A DNA stretch of 64,000 nt from Rhizophagus irregularis (taxonomy: Eukaryota; Glomeromycota; Glomeromycetes; Glomerales; Glomeraceae), in contig NC_089432.1 in the NCBI RefSeq assembly GCF_026210795.1, positions 5,332,001 through 5,396,000 on the forward strand, in the 5' to 3' direction. A model generated the notes under the pieces. The model was not told the origin of the DNA, did no database searches, and was given only the letters and a program-made list of their open reading frames with translations. Below, piece by piece: positions 47,509 to 56,775 of this stretch. Numbering within the stretch: the first letter of the stretch is position 1; each line of letters opens with the position of its first letter. The translations under genes were made by a program, and so were the position numbers.

Positions 47509-47620
47509 CCGTTATAACGACACTCTTCGGGCAATTAGTAAATTATTTCTAATTGTCGTTATAATAAGATCGTTATAATGGGATGTCGTTATAACGGTGG
47601 CACTAGGCGCTGCTCCCTCC
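47509..47620. mobile_element. Terminal repeat of a Tigger/pogo-like element (fragment)
   Basis: It has repeated CGTTATAACGAC, CGTTATAATAAG, CGTTATAATGGG and CGTTATAACGGTGG in both orientations, and AATTGTCGTTATAAT. Such GTTATAACGAC arrays mark the ends of many pogo/jerky-class transposons. It abuts the last recognisable exon of the decayed gene at 47621-49521, which suggests the insertion helped to truncate it. Confidence 0.55.
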
Positions 47621-49521
47621 CTCTTTGATAGCATCATATATTTCAATTGCTTCTTCACTTCTCTGAAAATTTAATAAAAGTTCGCCCATTATCGCGCATA
47701 ATTTCTACACATGTATGTTATATGTAATAATAAAAAAAATATTTATATCCAGTTTTGAAAAGTAACAGAGAAAAGCTTCACGATAAAATGTGTGTATTAA
47801 TCTTAAATGAAAAATTAACTTGTATATAAAAAATAAAATCATTATTTTGATCGAGGTGCAAATATCAATTTTCTGTCTTTAAAGGTTTTTGTAAAATACT
47901 ATAAAAATATAGCGAAAAAATATATATAACGTATGGCTATCCACCAATCTTTCAAAGTTTCTGAGTTTACCTCCTTTACTCCATTAGTTTCCATATACAG
48001 TTCTTGCATGGCCTCTTAACGGCTGAGCAATCCATCCTAAAATTTCATATAGTTAATTAATATAATAAAATTGGATCATACAAATAAAATGTACATACCA
48101 CATAATTTGACGCAAGCTCAAAATCACGCATATACAATGTGAATGGAAAGACAGCACTTCTAACCTCAACTTCTTTGCAAACCCGTGGTTTGTATAGTGA
48201 TACTTCTATTAGCGTGATTCGGTCTTTTGTAAAAGGACGAAGATTATTATCATATTAATGTCAACATGTGTCAAAGAAAAAAAAATTGCATTACCAATAA
48301 TTTGTATACTGTATGATTTTAACTTCTTTGCAGTATTAATACTAGCGCAAAGATATTTTCGGAGGCACATAATGAGAATATTTACATCGGTGTTTGAGGT
48401 CCGTAGCTAGTGCATCAACCTTCTTTGATGTCACTTCACCGGTTGGATCATCAATAAATTCTGGGGAAACTGTATCCTGGATTATAATTTGATATAGTGT
48501 AAAATTCCCTCAATGTCATTCCAAATATATCGTGTAGTTTCTTTTCTCGGTCTGTGACATGTTCGCCTTGCAATAGCTTCATAAGACTTTCAAGTAGCTT
48601 CTCTGGACTGGATGATGATGATAGAGCTACATGTAACCACTTCGTAAGAATTACTCCCAATCTAGATAGCTTTTTCTGTTCTCACTCATGATTTTCGATT
48701 TCATCTGCTATCTCTGAGTACCTCATACCCAGGTATACTGTAACTTTTGTAAATAACACATCAAACATTAATCGGCTTATGGGGTTGTTAAAAGCGATTC
48801 TGGTTTTCTTCTTTTTTGATCGTTGCCAGTCCAAAGCGCAATCTTTTCCTTGTCAGCAATAACGTATTCATCATAATCTTCCTCTTCGCCTTGAGCTTCA
48901 CTTTCAATATTCATTTTTGTTCTCGTTCAAGTGGGCGTGCTGGTATATTCATTATCTTTATCGAGTTCTTTTCTCTTTTTATCTCGTTCAGTAGCAGCAT
49001 CAATTTCATTATTTGAATCTTCTGCTGCGAATCTTGAGAACATCCTGATTTTCTGGAAGAAAAAATGTATATAGTTAATAGATGAAAATTACACGTCATT
49101 GAACGCAATATAATACTTACACTTTCAAATTCAACATTATCTCTGAAAACTTTATTTGTTTAATATATTTCATTTCTACAGTAGAACTGTTTGACTTCTT
49201 CGCCTTCTGAACAAAGTTCGATAGGTGCCTTCTCATCCAAATACGGAAATAACATAACGCACTTGTATTTTTTGCATCAGCTGCTTCATGATGGCAAGGG
49301 AAACATTTTCTGGTGGTTTGTCTCCAAAATGTATTGCATAGCTTGAGACCAGTTAGGATTTTCGTCTTCTTAAACTGGAGATACTCAATAAGAAACCGTT
49401 TGTACCATGATGTTTTTAAAAAAAATCGCAAACAATTCCTTCCAGCAGAGATTTTGGGACAACCCAATTCACGCCTACTTTGCGAATCAGAGTAACCACA
49501 GGACCTCGGAAATATATGCAT
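47621..49521 (-). pseudogene. Decayed multi-exon gene of unknown family
   Basis: Long stretches of normal protein sequence lie in order on the minus strand, broken by in-frame stops and a few frameshifts. From the 5' side they are LIRKVGVNWVVPKSLLEG, QAMQYILETNHQKMFPLPS, KKYKCVMLFPYLDEKAPIEL, then a GT donor near 49127. Next come RFAAEDSNNEIDAATERDKK, DYDEYVIADKEKIALWTGND, MRYSEIADEIENHE and MGVILTKWLHVALSSSSSP, followed by DTVSPEFIDDPTGEVTSKKV. Last are LIEVSLYKPRVCKEVEV and a TPR-like piece (LLLNFQRSEEAIEIYDAIKE). Most pieces are joined by GT-AG sites. At least nine stops interrupt it, for example TGA at 49286-49288 and 49277-49279. The longest intact part is 69 codons (48451-48660). No family is recognised. 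Confidence 0.55.
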
Positions 49522-49651
49522 ATTTTATACGCTTATTTATATAAAAGTAAGCATTGTTTAAATCAAATAAATGACAAATTTCAAAGATGTGGTATGTACT
49601 TTATAAGAAAGTTTATTTATTTATTTATTGTTATATTGTTAGTAAACTATT

Positions 49652-49843
49652 AAAGCTCTATAAAAAAAGTCGATCCGTTTTTTATATTTCACCTTTTTTC
49701 TGTAAAAGGCTCATATTTCCGGAATTAATAACCTTATATTACGGAATTTATCGAATTATTTTCATTTTCCGTCAATGGATCCGTGAAAGGCTCATTTTAC
49801 GAAGTTTTTACAGAAATACCGAATAAAATTTTTTATAAGCTTT
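49652..49843. mobile_element. 192-bp MITE, TATAAAAAA-type ends
   Basis: The left end is AAAGCTCTATAAAAAAAGTC then GATCCG. The right end reads inward as AAAGCTTATAAAAAATTTTA then TTCGG. Internal AATTTCCG and TTTACGGA strings repeat. The ends resemble those of the element at 56002-56200. Confidence 0.6.
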
Positions 49844-50590
49844 ATTTTTTAGGATTATAAATTTAGAATTTTAAAATAGTGAGATATCATTTAGTATCAT
49901 CTGATTCATTTGGTATAATGAGTGCTACGCAGTGGCACATAACAACACTCATTCAATAACGAAGTGGTCGAATTGAGTCGAGCCGATCTATAAAATCGAT
50001 TTTATAATAAACATAATAAACAACGCATCTACGTGTTTTTTTGCCCTATAAGCTAATATTAAAGTGACTTTTAAATAACCCGTAAACATAAACGTGATCA
50101 TAGGCAGATTTGATCGTTGCCTCAGTCGTTCATTTTTCTGCACATTTAAGTTCATCTGTATTTCCAAATATAAGATAGCGGGTCATATTTTTCAAGTTTG
50201 ATGTCACTTACATTGCATGAATTTCAACATTGTGAAGCACATCAAACATAAACCATAAAGTCAAACCTGATTTCATAAATACTTTTTCATGAGCATTATA
50301 AAAAAAAAGCCAGGGGCATATATTTCATAAACAAGTAAAATAATTTTTTTTTCTTATAATAAACAATACATCGTATTATTATATGTGAAAATATGCAACA
50401 ATAAAAAGACAATTGATTTTAATCGATCGTTTCTTGAAACTTTAAAATTAAATTTGCTTGTTTTTATTATCATAAATTTTCTCTCATACAATTACAATAG
50501 ATCATCAAAATTATTAAATTGATCGGTTATATTTTCGACTGGTTCATATTCGGGTAGTGTAATAAAATGATCATCATAATTTACTATTGC
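49844..50590. other. Intergenic, no gene seen
   Basis: AT-rich spacer downstream of the minus-strand repeat-protein gene. Nothing is recognised apart from a short GTAGTGTAATAAAATGATCA stretch of no known meaning. Confidence 0.35.
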
Positions 50591-50658
50591 CTATATTTCG
50601 TCCTTGTATTTGTTGACCATTATCGTTATAAGAAGATTTACGGTTTTTTTAGCACCAG

Positions 50659-51840
50659 TTAAAGTTCTATGATTCCTAGAACTGACAGGAGATTCATAAT
50701 TATCATAGTTACTAGAATTACTTGCAAGAGTTTCATAGTTACTAAAGCTACTTGTTCCAAACAATTTCTTGAATTACTTGCAAGATTTTCGTAATTTCTA
50801 GAATCACTTGCACGAGTTTTACGATTTCTAGAATTACTTGCGAGGGTTACACAAATTCTAGTACTACTTTTAAGTGTTACATAATTTTTAGAATTACTTG
50901 CAAGAGTTTCACAATTTTTAGAATTACTTGCAAGAGTTTCGTGAGAGGTTCCATAATTTATTGAAATGCCATAAGCACTGCCAGGAGTTCCATATGTTGT
51001 AGAGACACTTCTGGGAGCTTCATATTTTGTACGATTGATAGAACTGTTGCGAGAAGTTTCATTTCCGAGGACATTGATAGGAGCTTCATATTTTACGTGA
51101 TTAATAGAATTGTTGCTAGAAGTTTCGAGTCTGCTGGGAGCTTCATATTTTATGTGATTAGTAGAATTGTTGCTAGAAGTTTCGAGTCTGCTGGGAGCTT
51201 CATATCTTATACGATTAGTAGAATTGTTGATAGAAGTTTCATGTCTGCTATGAGCTTCATATCTTATACGAGCTTCATATTTTATTTGATTAATAGATTT
51301 GTTGTTAAAAGGTTCATTTCTGATAGGAGATTCATATTTTATGTAATTAATAGAATTGTTGTTAGAAGTTTCATTTCTGATAGGAGCTTCATATTTTATA
51401 CGATTAATAGAATTGTTGTTAGAAGTTTCATTTCTGATAGGAGCTTCATATTTTATACGATTAATAGAATTGTTGTTAGAAGTTTCATTTCTGATAGGAG
51501 CTTCATATTTTATACGATTAATAGAATTGTTGTTAGAAGTTTCATTTCTGATAGGAGCTTCATACTTTACAGGACTAATAGAACTCCTTCCAGAAGTTTC
51601 ACATCTGAGGACACTGCCAGGAGCTTTATTTTTTCTAAACTGATCAACACTGGAACTACTTTCTCCATATTGTCTTTGATTATGAGGAGTAAAGTTATTA
51701 ACACCAGTATAGTTCATATATTTTCTATTCCTTAAGGTTCTTTGGCCTTTATAATTATTAATATTATCAATAGGAGGACCATATTTTCTAGTGTATTCTT
51801 TTAAAAAGTTTGACAGTCCATCGTACTGTTGGTTGCTCAT
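50659..51840 (-). CDS. Hydrophilic protein with 19-residue tandem repeats, C-terminus frameshifted
   Basis: The 393-aa frame starts MSNQQYDGLSNFLKEYTRKY. Residues about 95-265 are nine or more copies of a 19-residue unit, RNETSNNNSINRIKYEAPI. Three consecutive copies are almost identical. After a short Gly/Ser/Thr segment there is a second repeat of 10 residues (ETLASNSRNY). At about position 50760 the frame changes character to LEQVALVTMKLLQ and ends. The neighbouring frame continues the Asn/Ser repeat style (SSFSNYETLASNSSNYDNYE and SSRNHRTLTG) to a stop at 50591-50593, so one base has probably been gained or lost. The protein is Asn/Ser/Arg-rich and likely disordered, with no signal peptide. 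No domain or family is recognised. The opposite-strand frame over the repeats is a shadow. Confidence 0.6.
   Translation of the reverse strand: MSNQQYDGLSNFLKEYTRKYGPPIDNINNYKGQRTLRNRKYMNYTGVNNFTPHNQRQYGESSSSVDQFRKNKAPGSVLRCETSGRSSISPVKYEAPIRNETSNNNSINRIKYEAPIRNETSNNNSINRIKYEAPIRNETSNNNSINRIKYEAPIRNETSNNNSINYIKYESPIRNEPFNNKSINQIKYEARIRYEAHSRHETSINNSTNRIRYEAPSRLETSSNNSTNHIKYEAPSRLETSSNNSINHVKYEAPINVLGNETSRNSSINRTKYEAPRSVSTTYGTPGSAYGISINYGTSHETLASNSKNCETLASNSKNYVTLKSSTRICVTLASNSRNRKTRASDSRNYENLASNSRNCLEQVALVTMKLLQVILVTMIIMNLLSVLGIIEL
51060..51600 (-). repeat. 57-bp coding minisatellite
   Basis: Direct repeats of 57 bp underlie the 19-residue units of the gene above. Units at about 51370-51540 are nearly identical in DNA and the outer ones have diverged. 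This is the usual pattern of unequal exchange. Confidence 0.85.
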
Positions 51841-52239
51841 TTTGTTAATAGTTTAATAAAAAAAACGAAAATTTTGAATCTAAAACTCAAAAGGTTAAAA
51901 AAGTATACGTATTTTATATTGTTTTTTTTTTGTGTCACAAATTAATACGCCAGATATGTTAATTACGCACTTACCATCAAATGATCTAATCATTTTGTTT
52001 AAGCTCATTTTCTATTTTAAAAAACTGATAAAAAAAGTCTATAGATATAATAGTAGCTAGTCAACTAGCCAAACTTGGTCAATAATGATAAAGAAATTCT
52101 TCTTTTTTTTTTTTTGAGATCACGTTACCAAATCGAATAATCGAATAATCGTAATTGGTAAGTCATATTTTATAAATATAACACGTGATATTAACAGCCT
52201 CTCCCGAAATTTCTGGAACAAATATAACACCCTTCTTCG
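51841..52239. other. Upstream region of the repeat-protein gene
   Basis: At 51972-52010 the minus strand reads ATGAGCTTAAACAAAATGAT and then a GTAAGT donor. This could be a short upstream exon, but joining it to the gene meets a stop, so I keep the start at 51840. Nothing else is supported. Confidence 0.3.
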
Positions 52240-53480
52240 TCGGACGTTTATTTACCTATTACGACTTTACAAACCTTGCATAACTTTTCCTTTGACACTC
52301 TCTATACACCGACTGCGGCCATACGTAAAGTGTAACACTGTAAAATACTAAAAAATCAAGATACTACCATTACTACCTGTTCAACACCAATCATTTTACA
52401 GACGACATATGATCACCTTCATACATTTATATCCACAACCCAACCCTCGATTTCCTTTTAGGGATTTACATCACTAACGTTTTTTCCCTTAATGGACAAA
52501 TACTTTTGTCGTTTACGCCAACTTCTGCAAGAAAAATTGTACGCCCTCAGAAATAGGATTAATTCGCCAAAAAAAAAACCGAAACTTTCATATGATATCT
52601 ATTTAGGATTTTATTTATGAATGATCCTTGTGATCTACCGCAGCTTAATTAACCGATGGCGTTACAATGAACATGATTTAATTTCACCTCACAAAACACG
52701 TCAAATACCAAATAACCCTCGATTTTAGAGACCAGCTTAGAAGACTCTGTAATAAAGGCAGAAAAGGAAAAGTGAAAGAAATTCACACGGTATTAATTAC
52801 ACTATCAGGATTAAAAAATTTCAATCTCCGACCTTTAATTAAATACAAGAGCATCTTGACAAACATATGAAAATCCAACCGAATATCGTCGATTATGCTA
52901 TAAGGAATATTTCACGCTACGTTTCAGATCTAAACAACAGCAAGAACGATGGAATCGTTTAACGCGCCTTGTTTTAAAACAAGAATCTTTCTATGAGTTA
53001 AACCTGTTTCTTTTAGATGCAATAAGAATCTTCCTCCGTTCCTGATACTACTATAGAGATTGTCATAATATTAACCTTTTGATCCTGAAGTCCGAAAATG
53101 CTTTAAAGTTTATTCTTCTCAAAATATACTTAATTTTAGAGATCGATCGAAATTCGAAATGGTACTAATATATCACCGACCCGAAGACGGCCGTGACATC
53201 TACTATCATTGATGATGTTACAGCTAAAACTTCTGAAGGCACAACATTTATCATTTCAGACATCGGCAAACGTTATTAGCACAACCCGATTTATTCTTAC
53301 GACGAACCCCTCCTCCTGATGACAATTTCTGATCATCGCGCGCGGAAACGGTTTCCCCAAATCATGAAGATTAAGATTTGGAAATCATGAACAAAAACAA
53401 TATCGGACCTTTTTGAATATACCATTCTATACCTGACAGTATTTACGTACAGCATCGCTTGATGAAAGAAAAACATGGGC
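52240..53480 (+). pseudogene. Large decayed coding-like region, family unknown
   Basis: The composition is clearly less AT-biased than on either side (many CCG, CGAC and GGCC strings). Protein-like pieces occur in order on the + strand but in changing frames: MDKYFCRLRQLLQEKLYALR, QQERWNRLTRLVLKQESF, YELNLFLLDAIRIFLRS and TAVTSTIIDDVTAKTSEGTT. No domain is recognised. It may be an old mobile-element coding sequence; the true strand and limits are uncertain. Confidence 0.3.
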
Positions 53481-54059
53481 GACTTTATAAATTAGATTTT
53501 ATTATAATCATTTATTTTGTTCGTTGTTCTGGTGATATCTACATATGTAGTATAGATGTCATTGGTAATTAATTCAGTTAATTCAGTTAAATATGATCTT
53601 GTATACTATAATTCAATTAATCTTAGTATACTAGATTGTTGGTAGCACAGCAAATCACGTATCGTTAGTCTTTTTTTTTAAAGCTCTTTGAAAGTGAAAA
53701 TTTTTTAGGACGTTATCTGTTACTATTTTTCGATAATTTTACCGTATGTTTAAACTTAGAATAAAAATTTTTACCTGGGAGACTGGATAATTGAATACGT
53801 GTCTTTAATTATTGTCACGATAAAATGAACGATAGATAATATGTGCGCAAAGGATCAAAATAAACTTTAGATATTATTTTAGCATTTACTACTAACGTTA
53901 CAACGAGATATTTGTTTGATATACAGTACATTATTATTATTTTTTTTTTTAAAAAAAAAAATTTATTATTGAATTTAAGCAATCCCCACATGATGTGACG
54001 AGTAATTCTCACGCAAAGTATACAGATTTAATTAAAAGACCTTTTTCATTATAAAGAAT
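53481..54059. other. Intergenic, no gene seen
   Basis: AT-rich 3' flank of the F-box gene, with ATTCAGTTAATTCAGTTAA as a short duplicated string near 53572. Confidence 0.4.
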
Positions 54060-55496
54060 TTATTTATCATTCCATATAATACCCGTAGAATTATCATCAT
54101 CCCAAAAACCTCTACAATCAATATGTCCAACTACTCCTTTCATATTGTATTTATTAATTAATGAATTCCAATTACTTGTATGATCATATAGATGTAAAGT
54201 TTTTTTATCTTTCCAATTATTAAAAAATTTTTTCAAGGATTTTATAGAAAAATATCTATAATCAATATGAATTTTGTATAAATTATTTGGTGCCGATTTT
54301 AACAATAAATCTAAAAATTTACAACTTTTTAATTTGTCATCACCTTTTATTACAATTACATCTATTGCTTCCAAGTGTTGACATTTAGTTAAAAAAATTT
54401 CCAATTCATCCAAGTTCTGATTATTTAAATATATTGAAGCATATTTTATATATGGACAATTTTTATAAATTGCCTGAATATATTCTCTAGAATGAGTGAT
54501 TTTGATGGTTCTAATTTTAATTTTCCAAAGATTTCCTCCTGTATTTTGAATAATCTTTATTGCTATATGAATTGATATATATTCAAGTTCAAGTATTTGA
54601 AGTTTAGGATATGTCGCAACTGATAAATTCTTCATCATTATTTCATTTTCTACATACATTCTTTCAGATAATATTAAAGTTTGTAAATTTACAAACTTTG
54701 GGAATAAAATATATGAAAAAGTTTTTTGTATTGATAAATTTAGATAAATTATTGAATCTGCATGTTCTTCTAAAGCCTTAACAATATCATCTTTTTCACG
54801 TTCTTCATTTGTAATCTCTTCTACCTTTATATATTTAATTCGTTTTTGCGATTTAATTAGTTGAGCAAGTCCAATGTTGTCATATTTAAATTCTATATAA
54901 ATCTTTTCTATTAATTTACATATATGTGCCATTCCATAAAATAATGATGTTTCTAAACATGATTTACAATCAACTTCATTTAGATTTAATAAACAAATTT
55001 CCGCTCCAGGAAATAGATATATTGCATGTCTTACTTCCCCTAAATCCAAGTATCTTATATTTGAACATTCACTAACAAAAAGTTTATAAATTTCTTGTTC
55101 TAATAAAACTATTTGAAAGACACTTAAAAAACCTCCATAAATATCTTGATTTAATAAAAAATTATGAACACAAATATGTTTACAAAATCTAACATAATTA
55201 AATGAAAGTTTTTTATTAAGTTCCTCCTTTGAAATGATACTGATATTATGAAAGATTAAAAGTTGTTTTGATTTTTCTGATAAATGTGTTAGAATTATAT
55301 TTAATAAAATTCTTTTTCTTTTACTAATTAAATAATCATTATTGATTTCAAAATATTTTAATGGACATTTCCATAAAGTTGGGATGACGAGTTCACACCA
55401 TTGTTTATTAACCAATAAACAAGAAAGTAAAGAACTTCCATCATTATTTAATTTCTGAAAAATATAATGAAGTATATCGTTATATAACTTTGCCAT
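54060..55496 (-). CDS. F-box protein with leucine-rich repeats
   Basis: A single uninterrupted 478-aa frame. Residues 1-50 form an F-box (AKLYNDILHYIFQKL, then SCLLVNKQWCELVIPTLWK), the segment that binds Skp1 in SCF ubiquitin ligases. The rest contains degenerate leucine-rich repeats, such as NLQTLILSERMYVE, KLQILELEYISIHI, LNNQNLDELEIFL and LEAIDVIVI, which normally bind the substrate. The C-terminus (NKYNMKGVVGHIDC) is typical of this family. Hundreds of such intron-poor F-box genes are known in Rhizophagus, so the protein probably acts as a substrate receptor, with an unknown target. The start is the only Met before the F-box. The frame is intact, with no sign of decay. Confidence 0.85.
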   Translation of the reverse strand: MAKLYNDILHYIFQKLNNDGSSLLSCLLVNKQWCELVIPTLWKCPLKYFEINNDYLISKRKRILLNIILTHLSEKSKQLLIFHNISIISKEELNKKLSFNYVRFCKHICVHNFLLNQDIYGGFLSVFQIVLLEQEIYKLFVSECSNIRYLDLGEVRHAIYLFPGAEICLLNLNEVDCKSCLETSLFYGMAHICKLIEKIYIEFKYDNIGLAQLIKSQKRIKYIKVEEITNEEREKDDIVKALEEHADSIIYLNLSIQKTFSYILFPKFVNLQTLILSERMYVENEIMMKNLSVATYPKLQILELEYISIHIAIKIIQNTGGNLWKIKIRTIKITHSREYIQAIYKNCPYIKYASIYLNNQNLDELEIFLTKCQHLEAIDVIVIKGDDKLKSCKFLDLLLKSAPNNLYKIHIDYRYFSIKSLKKFFNNWKDKKTLHLYDHTSNWNSLINKYNMKGVVGHIDCRGFWDDDNSTGIIWNDK

Positions 55497-56001
55497 TTTT
55501 TTTTTTATTTTGTATTTTTATTTTAAGGAAGGAGAATGATATTGATATACAAGTTAGGAATTTAAAGCGCGTATTTATTTATGTTGATGTCGAGCGAGTC
55601 GCGTGATTCGTGTCAGATGACAATGTGACAATTGATTAGTCATCCAGACGCGTGATTGTACAAGCCACTTAACTACTTAAGCCATAAATTAAGCTATTAC
55701 CAAAATCTTCAAAAACTCGGATATGTAAAATTACATTATTTACATTATTACGTTATTCGTTTTATCTATTCGAACGCTCTAAACAATAACCTCTAACATT
55801 ATTACATTTTTTATTCTCGCGTATTATTTTATGAAAATATAAAACAAAGAATTTTGCTTTCAAACTTTTTATGTAATACTTAATTTTTCTGCAATATCAA
55901 TCATGAAAAAATATCACATGCAAATAGAAAAAAATGTTACTATAAAATAACATGCAAATTTCTTTGAATTTGAAAGATCTTCCTTATCTTCCTGCTTAAA
56001 G
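55497..56001. other. Upstream region of the F-box gene
   Basis: The first 150 bases contain GGAAGGAGAATG and a more GC-rich stretch (GTCGAGCGAGTCGCGTGATT). No other feature is recognised. Confidence 0.35.
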
Positions 56002-56200
56002 CCCTATAAAAAATTTTTATCCGAATATTTCCATTATTTCTCCGTGTCTTCCGTAAAAATTCCGTGAAAATGATACATTCACGGATATCTGTGTTAGCGA
56101 GATGAAAATTTCCATGATTTAGGGCTATAAATTCCATGAAAATGACACATTCACGGAAAAAACATGGAAAGATAAAACACGGATGAGATTTTTTACAGGG
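56002..56200. mobile_element. 199-bp MITE with CCCTATAAAAAA ends
   Basis: The left end is CCCTATAAAAAATTTTTATC then CG. The right end reads inward as CCCTGTAAAAAATCTCATCC then G. Two internal direct copies of ATTCCRTGAAAATGAYACAT followed by TCACGGA are present. It is related to the element at 49652-49843. Confidence 0.65.
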
Positions 56201-56775
56201 AAGGTTCCCGTACTTATTTACCTATTGAAAGCAATCGCTATACTCCGTGCTTTTAATTTCATATTCACTTTATGACTTACGAATAAATCACTTTTAAGTT
56301 ATAAAGCCACGTTTTTGTACATATAATACGCAAGGATAAAGATAAAGCCGAATGATATGTAGATTTTCTCTCACCGTCTCGCCGTAATATTATGTCCAAT
56401 CTTAAACAAAGCATTGCTTATTAATTTTTATTAATTTTTTTTTTGTAAAAAATAAATTTTATTGAATACTCGAATATAAACTTTAGCTACTACCATCGAA
56501 ATATTAATTTTTTTTCTTATTATAATAGAACAACATTAAAAAATTTGAATAATTTAAATAGTATACTAATTCATACGGTATTTATACATTTAATAATTTG
56601 AATAAATTTATTAAAATTATTTAAATTACAAACTAAGAATTTTTGTAAAACATTTACTACTCTAATCTTAGTGTTTAAATAATCCATGATAAATAAATAA
56701 ATAAATAAATAAACGATAATAATTTAAAATATAAAAAAAAATATTGTTTTAAAATTTGATTCATCAAAAGACAAT
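56201..56775. other. 3' flank of the kinase gene
   Basis: AT-rich, with AAAT tetranucleotide repeats at 56694-56713. No gene is seen. Confidence 0.4.

Noticed and set aside
51060-51600. Regularly spaced repeats that could suggest a CRISPR array
   Set aside because: Units are contiguous 57-bp coding repeats without unique spacers, inside a long ORF of a eukaryotic genome.
51097-51735. 212-codon + strand ORF over the repeats, and a second at 51356-51643
   Set aside because: Both are shadows created by the 57-bp repeat. The minus-strand frame extends well beyond the array and has non-repeat ends.
51960-52010. Upstream coding exon (ATG followed by a GTAAGT donor) for the 19-residue-repeat gene
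   Set aside because: Joining it to the only nearby acceptor leads to a stop before the main frame. The main ATG at 51840 is in good context.
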